Part shown: in pieces, positions 23,175 to 32,545 of the stretch
Layout of the letters: the number at the start of each line of letters is the position of its first letter
How positions within the stretch are numbered: position 1 is the stretch's first letter
NCBI RefSeq assembly: GCF_900090195.1
Contig: NZ_LT607803.1
Location: forward strand, 1,922,001-1,986,000
Direction of reading: 5' to 3'
DNA from: Variovorax sp. HW608
Lineage (GTDB): Bacteria > Pseudomonadota > Gammaproteobacteria > Burkholderiales > Burkholderiaceae_C
DNA length: 64,000 nt
The notes under the pieces: model-generated
Told to the model about the DNA's origin: nothing
Seen by the model: the letters and a program-made list of their open reading frames with translations, nothing else
Database searches by the model: none
Program-made: the position numbers and the translations under genes

Positions 23175-24851
23175 TCAGTTGTCTTCGAAGACGTGGCGGT
23201 AGTCGCGCGCGGCCTGCTCGAGCGAGACATAGCCGAGGGAGACGTCGCGCCTCACCTCGTCCTTCGTCCGCTCACTGGCGCGTCCGTTGCCACCGCCGCC
23301 GGGCAACTGCAGGATCAGGCGGCGGCCTTGCGGAACGGTCTGCTTGCCCTTGGCCTTCAGCACGGTTCCATCGTCGAGCGCAATGCTGCCGGACGCGCCG
23401 GCTTCGCCGCCGTTGTGGCCGCGCGCCGGAAAGCGGACGCGGTCGAACATGGCGCTGAGCGTGAACTCGTAGCCCTTCGATGCGCTGAGTTCAATGTGCT
23501 GGCCCAGCCCGCCGCGCCACCGCCCCGCACCCGCGGAGTCCGGCCGCAGCTCCTTGCGCCAGATCACGATCGGGCCGACGCTCTCGGTGACCTCCACCGA
23601 CATGGCATGCACGCCGCTGGGAAACGCGGTCGCGCTGAGCCCGTCGCTGTACGGCCGCGCGCCGGTACCCCCGGTGTTGAACATCAGGACATCGCGCTGA
23701 ATGCCTGTCGTCTCCGGCTCCACACCCTTGAACCGAAGCTGAAGGTTCCACAGCGCGCTTGCACCCTCCGCCGGGACGACCGCGGGGCACAGGCCGCGCA
23801 GGGCACCGAAGACGACGTCGGGAATCAGGTGGCCGATGACATGGCGAACCGAAACCGGGCAGGGGCGCGGCGCGTTGAGGATGCAGTTGTCCGGCGCCGA
23901 GACCGCGAAGGGCCGCAGCGACGCCCAGTTGTTGGGCACTTCGGGCGCGATGGCGCACTTCAGGGCATAGCAGGTGTAGGCCTTGGTGTAGGTGAGCGGC
24001 ACGTTGATGCCGAAGCGGCTGAGACCGGAGGTTCCGTCGAAGTCGGAGTGCAGCGTCCCGTCTCGTGCGTGGATGGCGACGCAGAGTTCGACCGGCTGCT
24101 CGTAGCCGTCGACCGTCATCGCGTAGCGGTGAACGTCGCCGGGCAAGGCCGCGATGCGCTGGCGCGTCGCGCGCTCGCTGTGGGCGAAGATGAAGCCAGC
24201 CAGTTCTTCCAGGCCATCGAGCCCGAATTCGTCCAGCATGGCGTTCAGGCGGCGACGGCCGGTCTCGTTGCAGGCTGCCAGCGACTGGAAGTCGCCGACC
24301 ACCTGGTCCTGCTCCCTGACGTTCCACCGCAGGATGCCGACGAGGTCCTCGTTCAGCATCCCAGCCTTGTACAGCTTCATTGGCGGAATGCAGATGCCTT
24401 CCTCGTACACGTCGCCGGCATCCGGCCCGAAGCCGCGACCACCGATGTCCACGACGTGTGCAGTCGAGGCGAAGTAGGCCACCAGGACCGGCACTCCGTT
24501 GCGCTCCCGGAACACCGGCGTGACGACGGTGATGTCGTGCAGGTGACCGGTGCCCATCCAGGGGTCGTTGGTGACCAGCACGTCGCCTGGCGTCAGCGTG
24601 CGGGAGTCGAACGGCCGGGTGAAGTGCCCCACGGACTCGGCCATCGAGTTCACGTGGCCCGGCGTGCCCGTCACGGCCTGCGCGACCATGCGTCCCTGTG
24701 CGTCGAAGACACCGGCGGAGAGGTCGCCAGCCTCGCGAACACTCGTGCAGAACGCGGTGCGCATCAAGGTCACCGCCTGTTCCTCGACGACCGAGATGAG
24801 CCGATTCCACATGATCTGGTGGTGCACGGCGATTGGGTTGTCCATATTCAT
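23175..24851 (-). CDS. hyuB: Hydantoinase B/oxoprolinase-family subunit
   Basis: A 558-residue subunit that pairs with HyuA to open a lactam, hydantoin or similar ring with ATP, or to carboxylate a substrate as in acetone/acetophenone carboxylases. Typical stretches are the N-terminal 'EAGDLSAGVFDAQGRMVAQA', 'VLVTNDPWMGTGHLHDITVV', and the glycine-rich C-terminal 'LPGGGGNGRASERT'. Length fits the family. It begins three bases after hyuA ends, so both are one operon. The presence of the neighbouring LIV transporter suggests an imported amide or amino-acid derivative, but the substrate is unknown. Confidence 0.92.
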   Translation of the reverse strand: MNMDNPIAVHHQIMWNRLISVVEEQAVTLMRTAFCTSVREAGDLSAGVFDAQGRMVAQAVTGTPGHVNSMAESVGHFTRPFDSRTLTPGDVLVTNDPWMGTGHLHDITVVTPVFRERNGVPVLVAYFASTAHVVDIGGRGFGPDAGDVYEEGICIPPMKLYKAGMLNEDLVGILRWNVREQDQVVGDFQSLAACNETGRRRLNAMLDEFGLDGLEELAGFIFAHSERATRQRIAALPGDVHRYAMTVDGYEQPVELCVAIHARDGTLHSDFDGTSGLSRFGINVPLTYTKAYTCYALKCAIAPEVPNNWASLRPFAVSAPDNCILNAPRPCPVSVRHVIGHLIPDVVFGALRGLCPAVVPAEGASALWNLQLRFKGVEPETTGIQRDVLMFNTGGTGARPYSDGLSATAFPSGVHAMSVEVTESVGPIVIWRKELRPDSAGAGRWRGGLGQHIELSASKGYEFTLSAMFDRVRFPARGHNGGEAGASGSIALDDGTVLKAKGKQTVPQGRRLILQLPGGGGNGRASERTKDEVRRDVSLGYVSLEQAARDYRHVFEDN

Positions 24852-24854
24852 TCC

Positions 24855-26948
24855 TTAGTTGCGACGCTCGACCAGCAGGGTCTCGTCTTGTTGGCGGATG
24901 ACCCTGTATGCAGGGCTGACGTAGGTGGATGTCTCGCGCTCCACGACGATGAGCGGCCCATCGACGCCGATGCCTGGCGACAGCTTGTCCCGTGTGAAGA
25001 TGGCGCAGCGAAGCGGCTTGCCGGTCTTGGCATCGAAAACCTCGCGATGGGCGGCCGCCACAGGCGGCGCGCCGTTGCCGCAGCGATCCCCGTCGATGGC
25101 TTGCACGGGCTGAGGCGAAGTCACCTCTGTCCGAAGCGACAGCGACCAGCTCACGATCTCGAGGTCCAGTCCCTCGACCGCGTGGCCGAACAGGGCTGTG
25201 TAGGACTTGACGAAGCTCTCCCGCAGCCGGGCGATGCTGCCAGGCTCGAATCGACCGACTTCGACGGCGATGGGAATTTCCCATCCCTGGCCCGCGTAGC
25301 GCATATACGCTTTCAGTTCCCTGCGGGCTTCGCCCTGGTGGCCTGCGTCGCGCAGAAAGCCAGACACCTCCGTCTCCATGTCGTCTAGCAGCTGGTTGAC
25401 GAGGCTCGCGTCAAAGTCGGCCAGACTCATCACGGCGCTTCGGAGCGACTCGTAGGAGAACGGCGCCCGCAGGAAGCCGATGGCCGAACCGACGCCGGCG
25501 CCGGATGGAACGAGCAAGCGCTTGATGCCCAGCTTCTCGCACAGGCGCACGGCATGCAGGGGCGCTGCACCGCCATAGGCGATCATGGTGTAGCGCTCGA
25601 GGTCGCGCCCGTTCTCGACAGCGTGCATGCGTGCGGCGTTCGCCATGTTCTCGTCGACGACCTCCGCGATCGCGTGGGCCGCGGCCAAGACGCTCGCAGC
25701 GAGCGGCGTCGCCACATGTTCATTCATAGCCGACCGCGTCGCTGCGGTGTCGAGTTGGATACTGCCGCCGGCGAAGTTGTTCGGGTCCAGCTTGCCCAGC
25801 GCGAGGTCGGCGTCGGTCACCGTGGGTCGCTTGCCCCCGCGCCCGTAGCAGGCCGGGCCTGGTTCCGAGCTTGCACTTTCCGGTCCCACGCGGACCTGCT
25901 TCATGTCGTCCACGTGGGCGATGGAGCCGCCGCCCGCTCCGATCTCGATCATCTCGATCACGGGGATCGAGATGGGCATGCCACTGCCCTTCTTGAAGCG
26001 ATAGGTGCGCGCGACTTCGAAGACGCGGCTGGTCTTGGGCGCCTGGTCTTCGATGAGGCAGATCTTGGCTGTCGTGCCGCCCATGTCGAAGGACACCACC
26101 TCGGGCAACCCGAACCGCGCCGCGATGTCGCTCGCGAAGATCGCACCGCCGGCAGGGCCCGACTCCAGCAGGCGGACCGGGAACCGGGCCGCGCTCGCCA
26201 GCGACATCAGGCCGCCGCCGGAATGGATGAGGTAGAGCGGACAGACGATGCCCTCGGCCTCCAACGCACCCGTCAGGCGATTCAGGTAGGACGAGATGAG
26301 GGGCTTCACGTATGCATTTGCGCAGACGGTGTTGAAGCGCTCGAACTCGCGAATCTGCGGGGAGACTTCGCAGGAAATGGAGATGGAGATGTCCGGAAGC
26401 GCTCGGGCGATGAGGTCGCGGACTTCGCGCTCGTGCCTGCCGTTGCGGTAGCTGTGCATCAGGCCGATGGCGACGCTCTCGTAGCCGCCGTGGCGCAGCA
26501 GTTCGATCGCGCGGTGCACGCCGGCGATGTCCAGGGGCACCAGCTCGTCGCCCTGCGCGTTCAGTCGTCCGCCGACCGTCAGCCGGCTGTCGCGTGCGAT
26601 CAGCGGCGTCGGCAGCGTGATCCCGAGGTCGTATTGCTCGAAGCGTCCTTCTGTACGCATCTCGATGACATCGCGAAAGCCCTCCGAGGTAATGAAGGCA
26701 GTCCTGGCCCCTCTTCGCTCGATCAGGGAATTCGTGGCCAGCGTCGTCCCGTGGATGACGGTGCCGATCTCCTTCACCGAGATGCGCGCCTCCTCGGCCG
26801 CCGCCTGCAGGCCGCGCACGATGGCGCGCTCCGGCTTTTGGTAGTCCGTGAGGATCTTGGCCGTATGGATGCGCCCGTCGAACTCGAGTGCTACGTCGGT
26901 GAAGGTTCCGCCGATGTCGACACCGGCTCTGACTCGTTGATTGCCCAT
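24855..26948 (-). CDS. hyuA: Hydantoinase A/oxoprolinase-family subunit
   Basis: A 697-residue ATP-dependent subunit of the ASKHA fold. The N-terminal phosphate loop is VDIGGTFTDVALEFDGR; 'HGTTLATNSLIERRGARTAF' follows at about 65-85, 'SFDMGGTTAKICLIED' forms the second phosphate loop near 285, and the C-terminal 'AYGGAAPLHA' motif is present. These features define the HyuA/oxoprolinase/acetone-carboxylase group. First gene of a two-gene operon with hyuB. Divergent, across a 581-bp gap, from a complete LIV-type transporter, which probably imports the substrate. Confidence 0.93.
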   Translation of the reverse strand: MGNQRVRAGVDIGGTFTDVALEFDGRIHTAKILTDYQKPERAIVRGLQAAAEEARISVKEIGTVIHGTTLATNSLIERRGARTAFITSEGFRDVIEMRTEGRFEQYDLGITLPTPLIARDSRLTVGGRLNAQGDELVPLDIAGVHRAIELLRHGGYESVAIGLMHSYRNGRHEREVRDLIARALPDISISISCEVSPQIREFERFNTVCANAYVKPLISSYLNRLTGALEAEGIVCPLYLIHSGGGLMSLASAARFPVRLLESGPAGGAIFASDIAARFGLPEVVSFDMGGTTAKICLIEDQAPKTSRVFEVARTYRFKKGSGMPISIPVIEMIEIGAGGGSIAHVDDMKQVRVGPESASSEPGPACYGRGGKRPTVTDADLALGKLDPNNFAGGSIQLDTAATRSAMNEHVATPLAASVLAAAHAIAEVVDENMANAARMHAVENGRDLERYTMIAYGGAAPLHAVRLCEKLGIKRLLVPSGAGVGSAIGFLRAPFSYESLRSAVMSLADFDASLVNQLLDDMETEVSGFLRDAGHQGEARRELKAYMRYAGQGWEIPIAVEVGRFEPGSIARLRESFVKSYTALFGHAVEGLDLEIVSWSLSLRTEVTSPQPVQAIDGDRCGNGAPPVAAAHREVFDAKTGKPLRCAIFTRDKLSPGIGVDGPLIVVERETSTYVSPAYRVIRQQDETLLVERRN

Positions 26949-27041
26949 TGCTGATGTTCCTTGTCTGGGATGGGTGCCGTGATGTATTGCGCTGAACCGT
27001 CTTCACGGAAGCTGCGACGAATCTTCTTCAGCGCGGCGGAC

Positions 27042-27053
27042 GCTGACAAACAA
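27042..27053 (-). promoter_or_regulatory. TTGTTTGTC motif upstream of hyuA
   Basis: The 12-base GCTGACAAACAA is identical to the one at 22031-22042 and lies at nearly the same distance (94 bp) and orientation relative to its gene. Chance recurrence of 12 bases at matched promoter positions is unlikely. Confidence 0.45.
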
Positions 27054-27296
27054 TTAATTCCTAGCGATAGGACAAGTGGGGCTTGCCATCGACGACGGGT
27101 TTGTCGATGCGGGACAACGCTGGATGAGCAGGTGTCCGCGCTCCAACCTGGAACACGCACAGGGCAATCCGCTGCTTCCGTGGTCCCAGCGGGGTGGTGG
27201 TGCACCAGCAGCGGGACATTCGTTGCCACGCCTGCACCATTTCCAACCTAGGGCAAACGCGGGCACAGCGCTACTTGCCCTCCGGACAGATAAATG

Positions 27297-27305
27297 TTGT
27301 TTGTC
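27297..27305 (+). promoter_or_regulatory. TTGTTTGTC motif upstream of LIV binding protein
   Basis: Nine-base core shared with the aldolase and hyuA sites, again reading toward the downstream gene, 225 bp from its start codon. Its distance from the gene is larger than in the other two cases, so this is the weakest of the three. Confidence 0.35.
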
Positions 27306-27340
27306 GAACCACCCGGTGCTGACCATCATTGCCGCAGCAA

Positions 27341-27363
27341 ACAGGAACACAGCCCGTTCCTGT
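27341..27363. promoter_or_regulatory. Perfect 8-bp inverted repeat in LIV operon leader
   Basis: ACAGGAAC and GTTCCTGT flank a 7-nt spacer. Position between the TTGTTTGTC site and the gene start suits an operator or an RNA leader hairpin. Function is not known. Confidence 0.4.
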
Positions 27364-27529
27364 CGGTGAAGGCTCGACGGTCTCGCCGCAGTGTTGCTGA
27401 CCCCAGTGATCCCGAACAGGCCTATCTCTCCGGAACACCCACATGAAAAAGTTCATTTCTTGTCTTGCTGCCCTGATGGCGGCTCCATGCATCGGCGACC
27501 GTCGCCACATCAAACAGAAGGAGACTCAG

Positions 27530-28654
27530 ATGATTCGAATCAAGTCCGTGCTTGCCGGGTTGGCGATGGTGGCCGCTTCGGCGATTCATCTGCCTGCGGC
27601 TGCGCAGGCGCCCGTCAAGATCGCGATCGCGGGGCCGATGACGGGATCGAATGCCACGTTCGGCGAGCAATTTTGGGGGGGCGCCAAAGCCTATGCGGAC
27701 CTGGTGAACGAGAAGGGTGGAATCCGGGGGCGCAGGATCGAACTCGTCAAGGGGGATGACGCCTGTGAACCGAAGCAGGCTGTCGCGCTGGCCAACCGCC
27801 TGGTCGACAAGGACAAGGTCGATGCCGTCGTGGGGCACTTCTGCTCGTCCAGCACGATCCCCGCCTCGGTCATCTACGCGGACGCCAACATTCTCAGCAT
27901 CACGCCTGCGTCCACCAACCCGATGGTGACCGAGCGCAAGCTGAAGACGGTGTTCCGTTCCTGTGGGCGCGACGACCAGCAGGCAGTGGTGGCCGGATCG
28001 TTCCTGTTGGACCAACTGAAGGTCACCAGGATCGCTCTGATCCATGACAAGGACACCTATGGTCAAGGTCTGGTGGATGCGCTGCGCGCGGCGCTGGCCA
28101 AGCGTGGTGTGCAGCCCGTCCTGTACGAGGGACTGATCCGGGGAGAGCGCGACTTCAATTCGCTGGTCACCAAGATCAAGGCGGCCAATGCCGACGCGGT
28201 GTACTTCGGTGGGCTGATCCCGGAGGCGGGTCCGCTGATCCGCCAGATGCGGGAGCAGGGCTTGACCGCCAAGTTCGTCTCGGGCGATGCCCTGGCGCAG
28301 GCCGAGATCGTGAATGCCGCGGGTGGCCCGCAGTTCCTGAAGGACGTCTACTACTCGTCGGCACCGGATCCCACCAAGAAGCTCGGCAATTCGGAGGTGA
28401 CGCAAGCGCTGAAGCGCGCCAATGTCGAGCCCAGCAACTACGCCCTGTTCGCCTATGCGAGCGTGCAGGCTCTGGTCGCCGCAATGGAAGGCACCAATGT
28501 GGGCGGCGCCGACGCGATGGCCGACTGGCTGCGCAAGCATAGCGTGAACTCCGCAGTCGGCAAGCTGGCCTGGAACGACAAGGGGGACGTGGTCGACTTC
28601 CAGTTCGACTTCTTCGCCTTCGACTCGAACGGCCGTCGCTTCGAGTACCACTGA
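27530..28654 (+). CDS. LIV-type ABC substrate-binding protein
   Basis: Periplasmic binding protein of the branched-chain amino acid (peripla_BP_6) family, 374 residues. A Sec signal peptide (LAGLAMVAASAIHLPAAAQA) ends near residue 25, and the mature protein starts with 'VKIAIAGPMTGSNATFGEQ', the usual opening of the fold. The ATG at 27530 is preceded by AGAAGGAGA; an ATG at 27443 in frame would add a second signal-like leader (MKKFISCLAALMAAP) and is less likely. First gene of a five-gene transporter operon. Members of this family bind many ligands besides leucine, including amides and aromatic acids. Confidence 0.92.
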   Translation: MIRIKSVLAGLAMVAASAIHLPAAAQAPVKIAIAGPMTGSNATFGEQFWGGAKAYADLVNEKGGIRGRRIELVKGDDACEPKQAVALANRLVDKDKVDAVVGHFCSSSTIPASVIYADANILSITPASTNPMVTERKLKTVFRSCGRDDQQAVVAGSFLLDQLKVTRIALIHDKDTYGQGLVDALRAALAKRGVQPVLYEGLIRGERDFNSLVTKIKAANADAVYFGGLIPEAGPLIRQMREQGLTAKFVSGDALAQAEIVNAAGGPQFLKDVYYSSAPDPTKKLGNSEVTQALKRANVEPSNYALFAYASVQALVAAMEGTNVGGADAMADWLRKHSVNSAVGKLAWNDKGDVVDFQFDFFAFDSNGRRFEYH

Positions 28655-28727
28655 GGCAGCGCTCCGGGATCACCGCGGCACCAGCTGCAGTCGATAGCAC
28701 GTACAACGAACCTGAATCGGACCTGTC

Positions 28728-29645
28728 GTGGATCTTCACATTGCTGCGCAGCAGATCGCAAACGGTTGCGCCCTCGGAGCGATATACGGGCTCATCGCCG
28801 TGGGCTACACGATGGTCTACGGCGTCATCCGGATGATCAACTTCGCCCATGGCGAGGTCTACATGGTCTCCGCCTACATCTCGGCCATCGTGTTGTCGGT
28901 GCTGACCGTTCTGGGCGTGAGGTCGCCTGTCCTGGTGCTGCTGCTGGTGCTTTTCGTCACCTGCGCCATCACCGGCCTGTTCGGCTGGGCGATCGAGCGC
29001 GTCGCCTACCGGCCGCTTCGCGGTTCCACCAACCTGGCGCCGCTGATTTCTGCCATCGGCGTGTCTCTCATGCTGCAAAGCTATGTGCAGATCTCCCAGG
29101 GGGCGCGCGACCAGGGCGTGCCGAACCTGCTCGCCGGCTCCGTCCAGATGAACATCGGGTCGGGTACCGCGCAGTTCACCTACATGCAGCTGGTCATCCT
29201 GCTCGTCGCGCTGTCGGCCATGGCGGTGTTGACCTACGTCATCGGCTACACCCGCCTGGGTCGGCAATGCCGCGCGACCCAGCAGAACCGCCGCATGGCC
29301 GCGGCACTGGGAGTGAACACCGACCGCATCATCTCGCTGGTCTTCGTCATCGGCGCCATCACGGCCGCCGTTGGCGGAGTGCTGGTGACGCTGAACTACG
29401 GATCCTTCAACTTCTACATGGGCTTCGTGGTCGGGGTGAAGGCCTTCACCGCAGCGGTTCTCGGTGGTATCGGCTCGCTACCCGGCGCCATCGTGGGCGG
29501 GTTGATCCTCGGCCTTGCCGAGGCCTTGTTCGCCGGCTACGTCAGTACCGACTACAAGGACGTGTTCGCCTTCGCGGCCCTGATCTGCGTCCTCTACTTC
29601 AAGCCCTCCGGATTGCTGGGGCGTCCGGAAATCCAGAAGGTGTAA
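28728..29645 (+). CDS. livH: LIV-type ABC permease, LivH
   Basis: Inner-membrane permease of 305 residues with about eight helices. Signature stretches: 'ALGAIYGLIAVGYTMVYGVI' and 'NFAHGEVYM' at the N-terminus, and 'KAFTAAVLGGIGSLPGAIVG' in the C-terminal cytoplasmic loop that contacts the ATPase. It uses a GTG start at 28728, 73 bp after the binding-protein gene; its stop overlaps the livM start by one base. Confidence 0.93.
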   Translation: MDLHIAAQQIANGCALGAIYGLIAVGYTMVYGVIRMINFAHGEVYMVSAYISAIVLSVLTVLGVRSPVLVLLLVLFVTCAITGLFGWAIERVAYRPLRGSTNLAPLISAIGVSLMLQSYVQISQGARDQGVPNLLAGSVQMNIGSGTAQFTYMQLVILLVALSAMAVLTYVIGYTRLGRQCRATQQNRRMAAALGVNTDRIISLVFVIGAITAAVGGVLVTLNYGSFNFYMGFVVGVKAFTAAVLGGIGSLPGAIVGGLILGLAEALFAGYVSTDYKDVFAFAALICVLYFKPSGLLGRPEIQKV

Positions 29646-30934
29646 TGATCATGTCGATTCAAGTCGATCGCACGCCGATCGTGCGAGCCAGCCTCGACGC
29701 CCTCACGGTTTTTGTCCTGGCCCTCATCGTGCTGGGGCCGATCTCGGGGGTGGTGCTGGACGGCTTCGGCTTCCAGGGCCATCCGCTGCGCCCCCTCGCG
29801 CTGGCGTTGGTGGTGGCGGCGGGCCGCTTCCTGATGACGGCGGCGCTGGGCACTGGCGCTGGGGCGTCCCTCGTGGGGCGTTTCAACGCTGCGACGGCAT
29901 CGAGCGTGAAGGTCATGGCGCCGCAACGGGCCCTGCGCACACCTTGGGTGCTGGCCCTCGTGGCGCTGGGCGCGTTGGTGCCGTTCCTGGCCGACAAGTA
30001 CTGGCTGAGCGTGGCGACCCTCGCGCTCATTTATGTGCTGCTCGGCCTTGGGCTCAACATCGTGGTGGGCCTGGCAGGCCTGCTGGACCTGGGGTTTGTC
30101 GCCTTCTATGCGGTCGGAGCGTACTTCCTGGCCATTGGTGCGGAACACTTCGGGATCGGCTTCTGGGCCGCCCTGGCGCTGGCTCCCTTGCTGGCCGCCA
30201 TCTGTGGTGCGGTACTGGCGTTTCCTGTGTTGCGAATGCACGGCGACTACCTCGCCATCGTCACGCTCGGCTTCGGGGAAATCATTCGCCTGGTGCTCAT
30301 CAACGCAGTCGATGTCACCGGCGGGCCCAACGGGTTGCCCGCGCCCGAGCCCACATTGATGGGCATCGAGTTCGGCCGAGTCGCCAAGCAGGGCGGGATG
30401 CCGCTGCACGAGTTGCTGGGACTGGGCTACAGCCCGAACGGCAAGTATCTGTTCCTCTACGGCGTCCTGTTCTGCGTCGTGCTGGCGGCCATTCATGTGG
30501 TGACGCGACTGCGCGTGATGCCGCTGGGGCGAACCTGGGAGGCGCTGCGCGAAGACGAGATTGCCTGCCGCAGCCTGGGCATCAACCATGTGATGGTCAA
30601 GCTCTCGGCCTTCATGCTGAGCGCGTCCTTCGGCGGGTTGGCCGGCGTGTTCTTCGCCACGCAGCAAGGCTTTGTCAGCCCGACCTCGTTCACTTTCCTC
30701 GAGTCGGTGCTGGTGCTGTCCATCGTCGTGCTGGGCGGACTCGGCTCCACGGTGGGTGTCGTCCTGGCGGCCATCGTGCTGACCCTGCTGCCGGAGCTGC
30801 TGCGCGACTTCGCCGAATTCCGCACCCTGGTCTTTGGTGCGCTGATGGTGGCGATGATGCTGTGGCGCCCCCGCGGCTTGATCCGCCCGGCACGACCGGC
30901 CTTTTCATCATCGATGACCGTGGTGGCGAAATGA
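29645..30934 (+). CDS. livM: LIV-type ABC permease, LivM
   Basis: Second permease of the importer, 429 residues. After an N-terminal extension with extra hydrophobic helices, the canonical domain begins near residue 115 ('LGLGLNIVVGLAGLLDLGF') and contains the EAA-like 'TWEALREDEIACRSLGIN' and 'GGLGSTVGVVLAAI'. It would form the transmembrane heterodimer with LivH. Start ATG 29645 (TAATG overlap with livH); ATG 29651 two codons later is equally possible. The ATPase gene livG overlaps its end by four bases. Confidence 0.92.
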   Translation: MIMSIQVDRTPIVRASLDALTVFVLALIVLGPISGVVLDGFGFQGHPLRPLALALVVAAGRFLMTAALGTGAGASLVGRFNAATASSVKVMAPQRALRTPWVLALVALGALVPFLADKYWLSVATLALIYVLLGLGLNIVVGLAGLLDLGFVAFYAVGAYFLAIGAEHFGIGFWAALALAPLLAAICGAVLAFPVLRMHGDYLAIVTLGFGEIIRLVLINAVDVTGGPNGLPAPEPTLMGIEFGRVAKQGGMPLHELLGLGYSPNGKYLFLYGVLFCVVLAAIHVVTRLRVMPLGRTWEALREDEIACRSLGINHVMVKLSAFMLSASFGGLAGVFFATQQGFVSPTSFTFLESVLVLSIVVLGGLGSTVGVVLAAIVLTLLPELLRDFAEFRTLVFGALMVAMMLWRPRGLIRPARPAFSSSMTVVAK

Positions 30935-31746
30935 GCAAGTCGTTGATTGAGGCGCGGAACCTGACCATGCGATTCGGCGGCGTCGTGGCCAACAAGGACG
31001 TCTCGTTCACCGTGGAACAGGACTCCATCACTGCGCTGATCGGACCGAACGGGGCCGGCAAGACCACGGTCTTCAATTGCGTCACCGGCTTCTACCGGGC
31101 CACTTCCGGAACGATCACTCTCTCGGGGTCCGAGGGCGAGGTGGAGATCGGCCAGTTGCTCGACAAGCCCTTGCTGGGCGGTTCGCACCTGGCCGCGCGC
31201 GCCGGCATCGCGCGCACCTTCCAGAACATCCGCCTGTTCCGCGACATGTCCGTGGTCGAGAACCTGTTGGTGGCACAACACGGGGCCGTCAACCGCAACC
31301 TGCTGGCCGGGATTCTCGGCACGCGGGCCTATCGGCGCGCGGAGGCGGCAGCGGTGGAGAACGCCTACCACTGGTTGCGCGAACTGGGTCTGGAGTCCGA
31401 CGCCAACCGTTTGGCAGGGCAGCTGCCCTATGGCCGCCAGCGCCGCCTGGAGATTGCCCGTGCCATGTGCACATCGCCTCGGGTGATCTGCCTCGACGAG
31501 CCCGCCGCAGGGCTGAATCCTTCGGAAACCGCGGATCTGGCGGAGCTCATCAAGCGGCTGCGTTCGGTGCACGGTGTGACCGTGATGGTCATCGAGCATG
31601 ACATGGGTCTGGTGATGAACATTTCCGATCACATCGTCGTGCTGGACCATGGCCAGGTCATCGCCTCCGGCACACCGAATTCGGTGGCCGGGAATCCGGC
31701 GGTCGTGGCCGCCTATCTGGGTGCGCCCGAGGAGGTGGCAGCGTGA
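30931..31746 (+). CDS. livG: LIV-type ABC ATP-binding protein, LivG
   Basis: Cytosolic ATPase of 271 residues. Walker A is GPNGAGKTT (about residue 37), the signature is LPYGRQRRLEIARA, and Walker B is VICLDEPAAGLN with the switch His in 'IEHDMGLV'. The C-terminal extension to 'YLGAPEEVAA' is typical of LivG. Overlaps livM by ATGA and livF by four bases, so the transporter genes are tightly coupled. Confidence 0.94.
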   Translation: MSKSLIEARNLTMRFGGVVANKDVSFTVEQDSITALIGPNGAGKTTVFNCVTGFYRATSGTITLSGSEGEVEIGQLLDKPLLGGSHLAARAGIARTFQNIRLFRDMSVVENLLVAQHGAVNRNLLAGILGTRAYRRAEAAAVENAYHWLRELGLESDANRLAGQLPYGRQRRLEIARAMCTSPRVICLDEPAAGLNPSETADLAELIKRLRSVHGVTVMVIEHDMGLVMNISDHIVVLDHGQVIASGTPNSVAGNPAVVAAYLGAPEEVAA

Positions 31747-32504
31747 AGATGAACGAACTGCAGATCGCGGCCGCCTTGGCAGCCGCGGAAGTGGCGCCGC
31801 TGCTGCGCTTCGAGTCGGTCAGCGCATGCTACGGGCCCGTGCGAGCCATCGACGGCGTGGACCTCGACGTGATGCCGGGGGAGATCGTGACCCTCATCGG
31901 AGCGAACGGTGCGGGAAAGACGACGCTGATGGGTTCGGTGTTCGGCACGCCGCGCGCCAACGGGGGACGCATCCTGCACCGCGGCGACGACATCACCCGG
32001 CTGCCGACCAACCTGGTGGCGCGCCGTGGCATTGCCATCGTCCCGGAGGGACGGCAGATCTTCCTGGACATGTCTGTCGAGGAGAACCTGCTGATGGGCA
32101 CCACCGCCGTGGGCGATCGGCACTTCGAGGCCGACCGGCAGGCCGCCTTCGACCTCTTTCCCCGGCTCAAGGAGCGGCGCAATCAACCGGCGGGGACCAT
32201 GTCCGGCGGCGAGCAGCAGATGCTGGCCATCGCGCGCGCGCTGATGTCGCGACCGGCGCTCATCCTGCTGGACGAACCCTCGCTGGGCTTGGCGCCGCTG
32301 GTGGTGAAGATGATCTTCGAGGTGCTCAAGGAGATCCGGTCCAGCGGAAAGACGATCTTCCTCGTGGAGCAGAACGCCCACCACGCGCTGCGACTGTCTG
32401 ACCGGGGCTACGTGCTGGTCAACGGGCGGGTGCGCATGCAGGGCCGAGGCGAGGAACTGTTGAGCAACCCGGAGGTCGCCAGGGCCTACCTGGGTGCGGC
32501 CTGA
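31743..32504 (+). CDS. livF: LIV-type ABC ATP-binding protein, LivF
   Basis: Second ATPase of the importer, 253 residues. Walker A GANGAGKTT, signature MSGGEQQMLAIARAL, Walker B LILLDEPSLGLAP, with 'VEQNAHHAL' as the switch region. It uses a GTG at 31743 that overlaps the livG stop; an ATG at 31749 is an alternative. An unusual 17-residue alanine-rich leader precedes the conserved core. Last transporter gene; a reductase gene follows 41 bp later. Confidence 0.93.
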   Translation: MKMNELQIAAALAAAEVAPLLRFESVSACYGPVRAIDGVDLDVMPGEIVTLIGANGAGKTTLMGSVFGTPRANGGRILHRGDDITRLPTNLVARRGIAIVPEGRQIFLDMSVEENLLMGTTAVGDRHFEADRQAAFDLFPRLKERRNQPAGTMSGGEQQMLAIARALMSRPALILLDEPSLGLAPLVVKMIFEVLKEIRSSGKTIFLVEQNAHHALRLSDRGYVLVNGRVRMQGRGEELLSNPEVARAYLGAA

Positions 32505-32545
32505 GCGCCAGCACTACAACGCAAACTGCAACGATAGGTACCCTC

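Larger units (their letters stand above)
26949..27529. promoter_or_regulatory. Long divergent control region between hyuA and the LIV operon
   Basis: No gene is supported in these 581 bases. It contains the TTGTTTGTC core twice, oriented toward hyuA (27042-27053) and toward the binding-protein gene (27297-27305), and an 8-bp inverted repeat at 27341-27363. A weak upstream in-frame ATG at 27443 could give an alternative start of the binding protein. Two facing operons with matching sites suggest joint control. Confidence 0.55.
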
